From positions 1-21,139 of the forward strand of contig NZ_JALEXO010000146.1 in assembly GCF_022780145.1 (NCBI RefSeq): 21,139 nucleotides of DNA, given 5' to 3'. The first letter of the stretch is position 1. Each line of letters begins with the position of its first letter. Below are positions 7,401 to 14,593 of the stretch, piece by piece. Source of the stretch: Intestinibacter sp. GTDB taxonomy: Bacteria > Bacillota > Clostridia > Peptostreptococcales > Peptostreptococcaceae. The translations under genes and the position numbers were made by a program. The notes beneath the pieces were generated by a model. The model saw only the letters and a list, made by a program, of their open reading frames with translations. It was not told the DNA's origin and did no database searches.

Positions 7401-7772
7401 TTATTTTTTCTTTTTACGAGATACTGTCTTTCTAGGACCTTTTCTAGTTCTAGCGTTAGTCTTAGTTTTTTGACCTCTTAGAGGTAATCCTTTAGCATGT
7501 CTTATACCTCTGTAACATTTAATGTCTCTTAATCTTTTTATGTTTAATGCAATTTCTCTTCTTAAGTCACCTTCAACCAAGAAATCATTATCTATTATTT
7601 TTCTTAGTGTATTAACTTCTTCTTCTGATAAATCTTTTATTCTAGTATCAGGATTTATCTCAGCTTTAGCTAATATTTCATTAGCAGTTGCTCTACCTAT
7701 ACCATATATATAAGTTAAGCCTATTTCCGCTCTTTTTTCATTAGGTAAATCTACCCCAGCGATTCTTGCCAT
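7401..7772 (-). CDS. rpsM: 30S ribosomal protein S13
   Basis: A 123-residue S13, located in the 30S head, where it forms bridges to the large subunit and its basic C-terminal tail contacts the P-site tRNA. MARIAGVDLPNEKRAEIGLTYIYGIGRATA and CYRGIRHAKGLPLRGQKTKTNARTRKGPRKTV are diagnostic; the end is a run of lysines. It is the first gene of the alpha part of the cluster, preceded by GGAGGTG and by an internal promoter and AT-rich leader. Confidence 0.98.
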   Translation of the reverse strand: MARIAGVDLPNEKRAEIGLTYIYGIGRATANEILAKAEINPDTRIKDLSEEEVNTLRKIIDNDFLVEGDLRREIALNIKRLRDIKCYRGIRHAKGLPLRGQKTKTNARTRKGPRKTVSRKKKK

Positions 7773-7806
7773 TGTTGCACCTCCTACATTAGTTTTCTAT
7801 AAAAAA

Positions 7807-7866
7807 CCGAGTTTCTTATATAAATTCGTATCTATTTTTTCGTTATTTTTTAACATTTTTTGTTAA
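7807..7866 (-). promoter_or_regulatory. AT-rich rpsM leader with two weak hairpins
   Basis: On the minus strand TTAACA (7866-7861) pairs with TGTTAA (7855-7850) around an A5 loop, starting only a few bases after the predicted transcript start. Further on, CGAATTT (7828-7822) can pair with AAACTCG (7814-7808) across one mismatch and is followed by a GTTTTTT run, which gives a weak terminator-like shape just before the rpsM ribosome binding site. Both stems are short and AU-rich, so function is uncertain. Confidence 0.3.
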
Positions 7867-7880
7867 CATCACAGTTTTTT

Positions 7881-7889
7881 ATTATATCA
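7881..7889 (-). promoter_or_regulatory. Internal promoter before rpsM (extended -10)
   Basis: The minus strand reads TGATATAAT (7889-7881), an extended -10 with a perfect TATAAT hexamer, about 100 bases before rpsM. The -35 region is poor. It would supply the alpha genes rpsM-rpsK-rpsD-rpoA-rplQ independently of the long upstream transcript. Confidence 0.6.
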
Positions 7890-7921
7890 CAAAATTACTG
7901 TAAATGCTATTCTTTTTTATA

Positions 7922-8035
7922 TTATCCTTGTTTTTGTTTGTGCTTTGGATTTTCGCAGATAACCATTACTTTACCTTTTCTTTTTATTACCTTGCATTTT
8001 TCGCACATTGGTTTTACTGATGGTCTTACCTTCAT
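7922..8035 (-). CDS. rpmJ: 50S ribosomal protein L36, zinc-binding form
   Basis: A 37-residue L36, the smallest ribosomal protein, translated from ATG at 8035 to TAA at 7924-7922: it begins MKVRPSVKPMCEKCKVIKRK and ends NPKHKQKQG. The zinc ligands Cys11, Cys14, Cys27 and His32 give the C-X2-C-X12-C-X4-H ribbon of the zinc-containing type. L36 helps shape 23S rRNA near domain V in the large subunit. GGAGGG lies 5-6 bases before the start. It sits between infA and the alpha-operon promoter, its usual place. Confidence 0.97.
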   Translation of the reverse strand: MKVRPSVKPMCEKCKVIKRKGKVMVICENPKHKQKQG

Positions 8036-8065
8036 TATTGATCCCTCCTTAGACTATAAAGTAGT

Positions 8066-8284
8066 CTACTTCTTACGCCAAGTGATTCTTCCTCTTGTAA
8101 GATCATAAGGTGAAAGTTCTATTTTAACCTTATCTCCTTCAAGAATTCTTATAAAGTTCATTCTTAGCTTACCAGATAAATGGCATAATACTTCATGTCC
8201 ATTTTCTAATTTAACTTTAAACATAGCATTAGGCAAGTTTTCTACAACTGTACCTTCAAATTCTATTACATCTTTTTTGGCCAT
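8066..8284 (-). CDS. infA: Translation initiation factor IF-1
   Basis: A 72-residue protein of exactly the usual IF-1 length with a single S1-like OB fold. IF-1 occupies the A site of the 30S subunit during initiation. The family motifs are MAKKDVIEFEGTVVENLPNAMFKVKLENGH and RILEGDKVKIELSPYDLTRGRITW. Small departures from the common pattern are Cys in VLCHLSGKLRM (often AHISGKMRM) and a Trp near the C-terminus. The nearest Shine-Dalgarno GGAGG is 12 bases before the ATG, longer than usual, and a perfect 8-bp hairpin lies just upstream of it. Confidence 0.97.
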   Translation of the reverse strand: MAKKDVIEFEGTVVENLPNAMFKVKLENGHEVLCHLSGKLRMNFIRILEGDKVKIELSPYDLTRGRITWRKK

Positions 8285-8307
8285 TAAACAACCAGCCCTC
8301 CATTCAA

Positions 8308-8327
8308 TAAGTCAAGATGTTGACTTA
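8308..8327 (-). promoter_or_regulatory. Hairpin before infA
   Basis: TAAGTCAA (8327-8320 on the minus strand) and TTGACTTA (8315-8308) form a perfect 8-bp stem with the 4-base loop CATC. It ends about 6 bases before the infA Shine-Dalgarno sequence and is not followed by a T-run. Confidence 0.5.
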
Positions 8328-8361
8328 ATTAAGTTAGCTCTTAAAAAGTATCTTTAACAAA

Positions 8362-8388
8362 TTTATACTATTTTATTACTTTTTTCAA
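8362..8388 (-). promoter_or_regulatory. Possible weak promoter before infA
   Basis: The minus strand has TTGAAA (8388-8383) and TATAAA (8367-8362) spaced by 15 bases, shorter than the preferred 17. It lies in the 189-base map-infA spacer (8285-8473), the longest gap inside the spc-alpha stretch. All three minus-strand frames of this spacer are broken by early stops, so it holds no gene I can support. Confidence 0.3.
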
Positions 8389-8473
8389 AGTATTTTATAC
8401 TCTTATGCTTAACTTTATAACTGCACGCTAATAAAAGCCCGCATTAATTATAATAACACTTATTGGACCAAAT

Positions 8474-9220
8474 TTAAAGACTTGTGAGCAAAATTGGTTC
8501 ATTTTCTGTAATTACTATCGTATGTTCATAGTGTGCCGAGTTTTTCCCATCGATTGTAACTATTGTCCATCCATCTGATAGACATTTAACATTAAATTTT
8601 CCCATGTTCACCATTGGCTCTATCGCTAAAACCATTCCAGCTTTAAGTTTAGGTCCTTTTCCTGGTTTTCCATAGTTAGGTACATTAGGTGGTTCATGGA
8701 GATGTGTGCCAACTCCATGACCAACTAAATCCCTGACTACCGAAAATCCACTTTTTTCAACATGTGTTTGTATTGCGTGTGAGATGTCCGAAAGTCTGTA
8801 TCCAATTTTTGCAAACTTTATTCCTTCATAGAAGCTTTGTCGTGTCACTTCTATTAATTTCCTGTTCTCTTCAGATATCACACCAACTGCATGTGTCTTT
8901 GCGGAGTCGCCATGATATCCTTTATAACAGGCTCCAATATCAATACTTATAATGTCTCCCTCTTTTACTATTTTATTTCCAGGAATACCATGTACGACTT
9001 CATTATTTATAGACGCACAAATACTTCCTTTAAATCCTCCATAGCCTTTAAAAGATGGTACTGCATTATATTTTCTTATATTCTCTTCAGCTATTGTATC
9101 TAACTCTAGAGTAGATACCCCCGGAATTATAGCTGACTTTAATAATTCATGAGTGTCGGCGACAATTTTGCCAGCCTCTCTCATGATTTGTATTTCTTCT
9201 TTTGATTTTAATTTGATCAT
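8474..9220 (-). CDS. map: Methionine aminopeptidase, type I
   Basis: A 248-residue enzyme that removes the N-terminal methionine from new proteins after deformylation. The five metal ligands of the pita-bread fold are visible: Asp94 (ISIDIG), Asp105 (HGDSAKT), His168 (VGHGVGTHLHEPP), Glu201 (AIEPM) and Glu232 (YEHTIVI); His77 in NEVVHGIPG is the conserved substrate-site histidine. There is no N-terminal zinc-finger or SEC-C extension, so it is a type Ia-like short form. Its ATG overlaps the last base of the adk stop (TAATG), which implies translational coupling with adk. Confidence 0.97.
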   Translation of the reverse strand: MIKLKSKEEIQIMREAGKIVADTHELLKSAIIPGVSTLELDTIAEENIRKYNAVPSFKGYGGFKGSICASINNEVVHGIPGNKIVKEGDIISIDIGACYKGYHGDSAKTHAVGVISEENRKLIEVTRQSFYEGIKFAKIGYRLSDISHAIQTHVEKSGFSVVRDLVGHGVGTHLHEPPNVPNYGKPGKGPKLKAGMVLAIEPMVNMGKFNVKCLSDGWTIVTIDGKNSAHYEHTIVITENEPILLTSL

Positions 9221-9867
9221 TATTTGCCTTCTAAAGCAGAAACTATATCGTTGAATACTTTGTCTATAGCTTGTTGACCATCTATATCAGCGATTATACC
9301 TGATTTTGAGTAGTAATCAGCTAATGGTTTAGTTTCATCTAAATAAACTTGTATTCTCTTAGAAACTGTTTCTTCATTATCATCGGCTCTTTGATAAAGT
9401 TCTCCTTTACATATATCACAAACGCCTTCTTCTTTAGATGGGTTAAATTGTATATGATAAGTAGCTCCACAAGCTTTGCAGATTCTTCTACCTACAGCTC
9501 TTTCAACTAATTTTTCTTTATCAACTTCTATGTTTATTACTTTATCTAAAGCAATACCATTATTTTTTAAGAATGCATCTAATTGTACTGCTTGAGATAC
9601 ATTTCTTGGAAATCCGTCTAGCATGAATCCATTTCCACAATCTGGTTGTGATATTCTATCAGTTACTAGACCAACTGTTAATTCATCTGGAACTAATAAA
9701 CCTTGATCCATATATTCTTTAGCTTTCTTTCCAAGCTCTGTTCCCTCTTTTATATTTTGTCTGAATATATCTCCTGTTGATATGTGAGGTATTTTGTATT
9801 TTTCAACGATCCCTGCTGCTTGAGTTCCTTTTCCAGCACCAGGAGGTCCTAATAATATTAGTCTCAT
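9220..9867 (-). CDS. adk: Adenylate kinase, zinc-binding long form
   Basis: A 215-residue adenylate kinase (ATP + AMP to 2 ADP), needed for energy charge balance. The P-loop GPPGAGKGT (8-15), AMP-site segment STGDIFR (30-36), DGFPRN (84-89) and the arginine-rich RRI before the lid are present. The lid carries the zinc tetracysteine Cys130, Cys133, Cys150, Cys153 (ICKAC and CDIC), as in Gram-positive bacteria. It follows secY by 15 bases and is coupled to map by a TAATG overlap, the standard secY-adk-map order. Confidence 0.98.
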   Translation of the reverse strand: MRLILLGPPGAGKGTQAAGIVEKYKIPHISTGDIFRQNIKEGTELGKKAKEYMDQGLLVPDELTVGLVTDRISQPDCGNGFMLDGFPRNVSQAVQLDAFLKNNGIALDKVINIEVDKEKLVERAVGRRICKACGATYHIQFNPSKEEGVCDICKGELYQRADDNEETVSKRIQVYLDETKPLADYYSKSGIIADIDGQQAIDKVFNDIVSALEGK

Positions 9868-9882
9868 TTAATCATCTCCAAT

Positions 9883-11151
9883 TTATTTTAAAAATCCTTG
9901 ATAACTTCTCATAACTAGGTGTGACTCTAACTGTCTCTTAAGTTCAAGTGCTACCCCTACAACGATTAGTATTGATGTACCTGCTAAACTCATATTTACT
10001 TGCATAAAATGAACTGTAAATGCTGGTATCATTGCAACTATTGCTAAGAATATAGCCCCAGCAAGAGTTATTCTTGATAATATCTTGTTTAAATAATCTA
10101 TTGTAGGTCTACCAGGTCTGATTCCTGGTATGAATCCACCATTATTTTTCATATTTTCAGCGATATCATCTACGTTAAATGATATTGTAGTATAAAAATA
10201 AGAGAAAAATACTATCAATAGAACTTCTAGTGATCTATAAATCCAAAAACCTATATCACCAGATGTGCTTAAGTAAGTGGAAACAAAATTTTGAGCATTT
10301 TCGCCCATAAATAATGCTATTGTTTGTGGAAAAGCTAAAAGTGAACTAGCAAAGATTATTGGCATAACCCCTGATTGATTTACTTTCATTGGTATATGAG
10401 AGTTTTGACCTCCATATAATTTTCTTCCTACAACTTTTTTAGCATATTGTACTGGTATCTTTCTAACTGCTTCATTTATAAATGTAACAGCAGCTATAGT
10501 TACTAGCATTATCACAGCTAATAATATTCCCAACCATATTTTTAGTGTTCCTTGTTGTACTGATGATACAACACCTATAATGTCTGAAGGTATTCTTGAG
10601 ATAATACCCACAAAGATAATGACAGAACTTCCATTTCCTAGTCCTTTTTCTGTAATTCTGTCACCCATCCACATTAAGATCATACTTGCTGATATTAATG
10701 TAATTATAACTGTTGCTATGAAGAAAACACTATCAGATGTCAATGCACTTCTTACAACTCCTAGAGTTATACCTACAGCTTGTATTATAGCTAATACTAA
10801 TGCTGTATATCTAGTGTACATATTCATCTTCTTTCTACCTTCTTCACCAGATTTTTGTAGCTCTTTTAAGCTTTCAAATCCAACTGTAAGAAGTTGTATT
10901 ATGATTGAAGCTGTGATATATGGTCCTATACCTAGAGCAAATAGTGTAAAGTTACTAAATGCTCCTCCTGTAAACATGTTATATAGTGCAAGTAAGTTAT
11001 TGCCACTTACCATGCTACTTATAATCGCTGTATTTACTCCAGGAACTGGTATTGTGGTACCTATTCTAAATATTAGAATCATCATTAGGGTATATAAAAT
11101 TCTTTTTCTTACATCTTTAACTTTCCAAGATTGTTTGATCTTTGATAGCAC
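9883..11151 (-). CDS. secY: Protein translocase subunit SecY
   Basis: A 422-residue polytopic membrane protein, the channel of the Sec translocon. Ten hydrophobic segments can be traced (first at about 18-38, last at about 388-402), with family marks FRIGTTIPVPGVN after TM1, TASIIIQLLTVGFE at the plug/TM2 region, the cytosolic loop VVGRKLYGGQNSHIPMKVNQSGVMPIIFASS and FNVDDIAENMKNNGGFIPGIRPGRPT. The start is GTG at 11151, with GGTGGGTGAT upstream, a weaker ribosome binding site than its neighbours have. A GTG start and a weak site may hold down output of this membrane protein relative to the flanking ribosomal genes. It follows rplO by 36 bases. Confidence 0.97.
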   Translation of the reverse strand: MLSKIKQSWKVKDVRKRILYTLMMILIFRIGTTIPVPGVNTAIISSMVSGNNLLALYNMFTGGAFSNFTLFALGIGPYITASIIIQLLTVGFESLKELQKSGEEGRKKMNMYTRYTALVLAIIQAVGITLGVVRSALTSDSVFFIATVIITLISASMILMWMGDRITEKGLGNGSSVIIFVGIISRIPSDIIGVVSSVQQGTLKIWLGILLAVIMLVTIAAVTFINEAVRKIPVQYAKKVVGRKLYGGQNSHIPMKVNQSGVMPIIFASSLLAFPQTIALFMGENAQNFVSTYLSTSGDIGFWIYRSLEVLLIVFFSYFYTTISFNVDDIAENMKNNGGFIPGIRPGRPTIDYLNKILSRITLAGAIFLAIVAMIPAFTVHFMQVNMSLAGTSILIVVGVALELKRQLESHLVMRSYQGFLK

Positions 11152-11187
11152 GTAATATCACCCACCTGTAACTTTTGAAAGAACAGA

Positions 11188-11631
11188 TTATACTAATTCT
11201 GCTTTTCCTCCAGCTTTTTCGATTTTTTCTTGAGCTGATGCAGTGAACTTAGCAGCTTTAACTGTTACAGCTTTTTCAAGATTTCCCTGACCTAATATTT
11301 TTATTCCATCTTTTTCTATTTTACTTATAGCACCTGTAGATTTTAATAATTCTGCAGTTACTTCTGTACCATTTTCAAATCTATTTAAAAGTTCAACGTT
11401 AACTTCTGTATATTCTTTTGTGAATGGATTTTTGAAACCTCTCTTAGGAAGTCTTCTTGCTAGTGGCATTTGTCCACCTTCGAATCCAACTCTTACTCCA
11501 CCGCCTGAACGAGATTTTTGACCTTTTTGTCCACGTCCTGCAGTTTTACCTTGACCTGTAGCAGTACCTCTACCTAATCTTTTTCTAGATTTTACTGCAC
11601 CTTCAGCAGGTTTTAACTCATGTAGTTTCAT
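11188..11631 (-). CDS. rplO: 50S ribosomal protein L15
   Basis: A 147-residue L15, a late assembly protein whose glycine- and arginine-rich N-terminal half threads through 23S rRNA. The segment GRGTATGQGKTAGRGQKGQKSRSGGG (about 20-45) and FEGGQMPLARRLPKRGFKN are diagnostic; the globular C-terminal half (about 75-147) follows. It lies between rpmD and secY, preceded by GGAGGTGC. Confidence 0.98.
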   Translation of the reverse strand: MKLHELKPAEGAVKSRKRLGRGTATGQGKTAGRGQKGQKSRSGGGVRVGFEGGQMPLARRLPKRGFKNPFTKEYTEVNVELLNRFENGTEVTAELLKSTGAISKIEKDGIKILGQGNLEKAVTVKAAKFTASAQEKIEKAGGKAELV

Positions 11632-11668
11632 GGATTTGCACCTCCTTCTTAAATTTCCATAATTATAA

Positions 11669-11854
11669 TTATTCAGCTATTTCAGTTACTTCAACTAAAT
11701 GAGCAACTTTTGCGATCATACCTCTCATTTGGGCATTATCTTCTTTAACAACTACTTGTTCTCTTTTTCTTAATCCTAAAGCTTCAACATTCTTTTTTTG
11801 TTTAGGAGTAGTTCCTATTGTACTTCTAACTAATTTTATTTGTAATTTAGCCAT
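11669..11854 (-). CDS. rpmD: 50S ribosomal protein L30
   Basis: A 61-residue L30 of normal bacterial length, a small alpha/beta protein bound to 23S rRNA domain II. The motifs LQIKLVRSTIGTTPKQKKNVEALGLRK and MRGMIAKVAHLVEVTE match the family throughout. It lies 14 bases after rpsE in the conserved rpsE-rpmD-rplO order. Confidence 0.97.
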   Translation of the reverse strand: MAKLQIKLVRSTIGTTPKQKKNVEALGLRKREQVVVKEDNAQMRGMIAKVAHLVEVTEIAE

Positions 11855-11868
11855 TTCACACTACCTCC

Positions 11869-12375
11869 TTATCCTAAAAGATCTTCTACTTTTTTACCTC
11901 TAAGTCTAGCTACATCTTCAGCTGTTTTTAAAGTACTTAATCCTTCTATAGTTGCATTAACCATATTTCTTGGATTTCTAGATCCTAAGCATTTAGCTCT
12001 AACGTCTTTTAATCCTGATAATTCTAATACAGTTCTTGCAGCCCCACCAGCTATGATTCCTGTACCTTCTTGAGCAGGCATTATTATTATTTTTCCAGCA
12101 CCGAAGTGTCCGATTACTTCGTGAGGAATAGTTGTACCAACCATTGGTACATTTATAAGGTTCTTTTTAGCATCTTCTGCTGCTTTCTTGATAGCATCTG
12201 GAACTTCCATTGCTTTTCCAGTACCTATACCAACGTGTCCGTTTTCATCTCCGACTACTACTAAAGCTGCGAATCTAAAGTTTCTACCACCTTTAACAAC
12301 CTTAGTAACACGTCTTACTTCAACAACTCTTTCTTGTAAATCTAGTTGTCTAGCATCTATAAGTTTACGACGCAT
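11869..12375 (-). CDS. rpsE: 30S ribosomal protein S5
   Basis: A 168-residue S5, involved in decoding fidelity and in the mRNA entry site together with S3 and S4. The N-terminal double-stranded-RNA-binding-like domain contains RVTKVVKGGRNFRFAALVVVGD, whose loop (about 22-35) is where spectinomycin-resistance changes arise in other bacteria; the sequence here looks wild type (VVKGGR intact). The C-terminal domain has GRIIMPAQEGTGIIAGGAARTVLEL-like sequence. ATG at 12375 follows GGAGGG. Confidence 0.98.
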   Translation of the reverse strand: MRRKLIDARQLDLQERVVEVRRVTKVVKGGRNFRFAALVVVGDENGHVGIGTGKAMEVPDAIKKAAEDAKKNLINVPMVGTTIPHEVIGHFGAGKIIIMPAQEGTGIIAGGAARTVLELSGLKDVRAKCLGSRNPRNMVNATIEGLSTLKTAEDVARLRGKKVEDLLG

Positions 12376-12396
12376 GTGATCTTCCCTCCTCTTTTA

Positions 12397-12765
12397 TTAG
12401 AATTTAAGTCCAGCTTCTCTTGCACCTTCAGCTAGTTCTTTTACTCTTCCATGATATATATATCCGCCTCTGTCGAATACTACTTCAGTGATTCCTTTTT
12501 CAACAGCTTTTTTAGCTACTAATTCGCCAACTTTTTTAGCTGCGTCTTTGTTTCCTGTATGATTAACAGCACTCTTAACAGCTTCTTCTAATGAAGATGC
12601 AGCTACAAGAGTTACTCTATTTGTGTCATCTATAATTTGAGCATATATATTGTTTGAACTTCTAAATACACATAATCTTGGTCTTTGAGGTGTTCCGAAT
12701 ACTTTTCTACGAACTCTCTTATGTCTTTGAAGTCTTTTAGCGTTTTTATCAGCTTTCTTTAACAC
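12397..12765 (-). CDS. rplR: 50S ribosomal protein L18
   Basis: A 122-residue L18, which with L5 binds 5S rRNA and anchors it in the central protuberance. The protein reads LKKADKNAKRLQRHKRVRRKVFGTPQRPRLCVFRS and ends REAGLKF, both typical. The frame is open to GTG at 12783, but GGAG lies inside that extension and is 8 bases before an in-frame GTG at 12765, giving the usual length. The gene thus starts with GTG. Confidence 0.96.
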   Translation of the reverse strand: MLKKADKNAKRLQRHKRVRRKVFGTPQRPRLCVFRSSNNIYAQIIDDTNRVTLVAASSLEEAVKSAVNHTGNKDAAKKVGELVAKKAVEKGITEVVFDRGGYIYHGRVKELAEGAREAGLKF

Positions 12766-12812
12766 TGAGCTCACTCCTTTCACCCTTTATTTGGTTAAAC
12801 TCTTAGTTTGGT

Positions 12813-13355
12813 CTATTTCTTACCAGTTTTACCTTCTTTACGTCTTATATATTCACCAGCGTATTTTATACCTTTACCTTTGTATGGTTCTGGTTTTCTC
12901 CAATCTCTTATTTTAGCAGCGTAGTTTCCTACTAATTGTTTATCTATACCTTTTACTACTAATTCAGTTTGATTTGGAACTTCTACAGTTATTCCTTCTG
13001 GATCTACCATTTCTACTGGATGAGAGAATCCTAAGTTCATAACTAATTTATTTCCTTGTTTTTGTGCTCTATATCCAACACCAACTAATTCTAATTTCTT
13101 TTCGAAACCAGTGCTAACACCAGTTATCATATTGTTTATTAATGTTCTAGTTAATCCGTGTAATGATCTATGTTGTTTGTTGTTTGTTGGTCTTTCTACT
13201 GTTATAACATTACCTTCTTGTTTTATAGTTAAAGCAGCATCGAACTTATTTTCTAAAGTTCCTTTTGGTCCTTTTACAGTTACATGGTTACCTTCAGCTA
13301 TAGTAACTTCTATACCTGCTGGTATTGTTATTGGTTTTAAACCTATTCTTGACAT
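12813..13355 (-). CDS. rplF: 50S ribosomal protein L6
   Basis: A 180-residue L6 made of two similar alpha/beta domains; it lies near the sarcin-ricin loop and the factor-binding site. MSRIGLKPITIPAGIEV and ITVKGPKGTL open domain 1, and the C-terminal signature KPEPYKGKGIKYAGEYIRRKEGKTGKK closes domain 2. Length is normal. It lies between rpsH and rplR as expected, with GGAGGTG before the ATG. Confidence 0.98.
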   Translation of the reverse strand: MSRIGLKPITIPAGIEVTIAEGNHVTVKGPKGTLENKFDAALTIKQEGNVITVERPTNNKQHRSLHGLTRTLINNMITGVSTGFEKKLELVGVGYRAQKQGNKLVMNLGFSHPVEMVDPEGITVEVPNQTELVVKGIDKQLVGNYAAKIRDWRKPEPYKGKGIKYAGEYIRRKEGKTGKK

Positions 13356-13384
13356 AGTTACACCTCCTTGCTATTTTAATGTGA

Positions 13385-13783
13385 TTACCAAACGTAGCAG
13401 ATAACTTCTCCACCAACATTTTCTTTTCTTGCTTGTTTGTCAGTTAATATACCTTTTGAAGTAGATATTATTGCTATACCTAATCCGTTTAATACTTTAG
13501 GTATTTCATAAGCGTTTGTATAAACTCTCATACCAGGTTTAGAGATTCTTTTTATACCTTGTATAACTTTCTCTCCTGCTTGTCCGTACTTTAATTGTAT
13601 TCTTATTATTCCTTGTTTTTCATCTTCTATAACATCATAACCTCTAACAAAACCTTCTTCTAATAAGATTCTTACTATTTCTTTCTTTATGTTAGAAGCT
13701 GGAACGTCAACAGTCTCATGCTTAACAGTGTTCGCATTTCTTATACGAGTAAGCATATCTGCAATTGGATCTGTCATTGTCAT
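13385..13783 (-). CDS. rpsH: 30S ribosomal protein S8
   Basis: A 132-residue S8, a primary binder of the 16S rRNA central domain. It starts MTMTDPIADMLTRIRNANTVKHETV and ends with the conserved GILTDKQARKENVGGEVICYVW. In E. coli S8 represses the spc operon by binding near rplE; I see no obvious copy of that site in the short rplX-rplE spacer here. It lies between rpsN and rplF. Confidence 0.98.
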   Translation of the reverse strand: MTMTDPIADMLTRIRNANTVKHETVDVPASNIKKEIVRILLEEGFVRGYDVIEDEKQGIIRIQLKYGQAGEKVIQGIKRISKPGMRVYTNAYEIPKVLNGLGIAIISTSKGILTDKQARKENVGGEVICYVW

Positions 13784-13815
13784 ATTGAAAACCTCCTTTC
13801 ATATTTGGGCAAATT

Positions 13816-14001
13816 CTACCAACTTGCTTTTCTAACACCAGGTATTTGTCCTTTGTAAGCTAATTCTCTAAAGCATATACGGCATATACCAAAGTGTCTT
13901 AAAACTGAATGTGGTCTACCACATATAGAACATCTAGTGTATTCTCTAGTTTTATATTTTTGTTTCTTTTGTTGTTTTACAACCATTGCTTTTCTAGCCA
14001 C
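13816..14001 (-). CDS. rpsN: 30S ribosomal protein S14, type Z (zinc-binding)
   Basis: A 61-residue short S14 with four cysteines (Cys24, 27, 40, 43; CSIC and CRIC), the zinc-dependent form found in Gram-positive bacteria, in contrast to the about 90-residue zinc-free form. It sits in the 30S head and is added late in assembly. The end GQIPGVRKASW is the family terminus. Some species keep a second zinc-free copy elsewhere for zinc starvation; none is in this window. It lies between rplE and rpsH. Confidence 0.98.
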   Translation of the reverse strand: MARKAMVVKQQKKQKYKTREYTRCSICGRPHSVLRHFGICRICFRELAYKGQIPGVRKASW

Positions 14002-14020
14002 TGGAATCCCTCCTTATCTA

Positions 14021-14563
14021 TTATTTTGAAAATGGCATTCCTAATAATTTTAGTAATTCTCTAGCTTCCTCATCTGATTTAGCTGTAGTAACGAATATTA
14101 TATCCATTCCTCTTACTTTCTCTACTTTATCATATTCTATTTCTGGGAATATTAATTGTTCTTTTATTCCTAAAGCATAGTTTCCTCTACCATCAAAAGC
14201 ATTTGGGTTTATACCTCTGAAGTCTCTAACTCTTGGTAAAGTAACTGATACTAATTTATCCATAAAATAGTACATTTTATCTTTTCTTAATGTAACTTTT
14301 GCACCTATTGGCATACCTTCTCTTAATTTGAAGTTAGCTACTGATTTTTTAGCTTTTGTTATAACTGGTTTTTGACCTGCTATAAGTTCCATTTCTTCAA
14401 CAGCTTTTTCTAATCCTTTTGGATTTTCTTTAGCGTCTCCTATACCCATGTTTATAACGATTTTGTCTATTTTAGGTATTTCCATTACGTTTTTATAATT
14501 AAATTTCTCCATTAATGCAGGAGCAACTTCTTTCATGTATTTTTCTTGTAATCTAGAAGCCAT
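14021..14563 (-). CDS. rplE: 50S ribosomal protein L5
   Basis: A 180-residue L5, which binds 5S rRNA and forms a bridge to the 30S head and P-site tRNA. Diagnostic parts are KIVINMGIGDAKENPK (about 33-48), GQKPVITKAKKSVANFKLREG and the loop RGINPNAFDGRGNYALGIKEQLIFPEI, with FVTTAKSDEEARELLKLLGMPF at the end. It follows rplX by 30 bases, with GGAGGG before the ATG. Confidence 0.98.
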   Translation of the reverse strand: MASRLQEKYMKEVAPALMEKFNYKNVMEIPKIDKIVINMGIGDAKENPKGLEKAVEEMELIAGQKPVITKAKKSVANFKLREGMPIGAKVTLRKDKMYYFMDKLVSVTLPRVRDFRGINPNAFDGRGNYALGIKEQLIFPEIEYDKVEKVRGMDIIFVTTAKSDEEARELLKLLGMPFSK

Positions 14564-14593
14564 TTGTGGTCCCTCCTTTCAAGTCGTATTGTA

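Noticed and set aside
7872..7902. ACAGT and ACTGT inverted around the rpsM -10 box, as a possible operator
   Set aside because: Only 5 bp per arm with a long spacer; chance matches of this size are common in AT-rich DNA.
8285..8473. Terminator after map
   Set aside because: GCGGGCTTTTATT looks like the second half of a terminator, but no matching 5' arm (GCCCGC) precedes it, so no stem can form.
10580..11155. 191-residue plus-strand open frame opposite secY
   Set aside because: It is antisense to a clearly conserved gene, has no ribosome binding site that stands out, and its composition is what reversed SecY codons give. The same applies to the other plus-strand open frames between 2500 and 20100.
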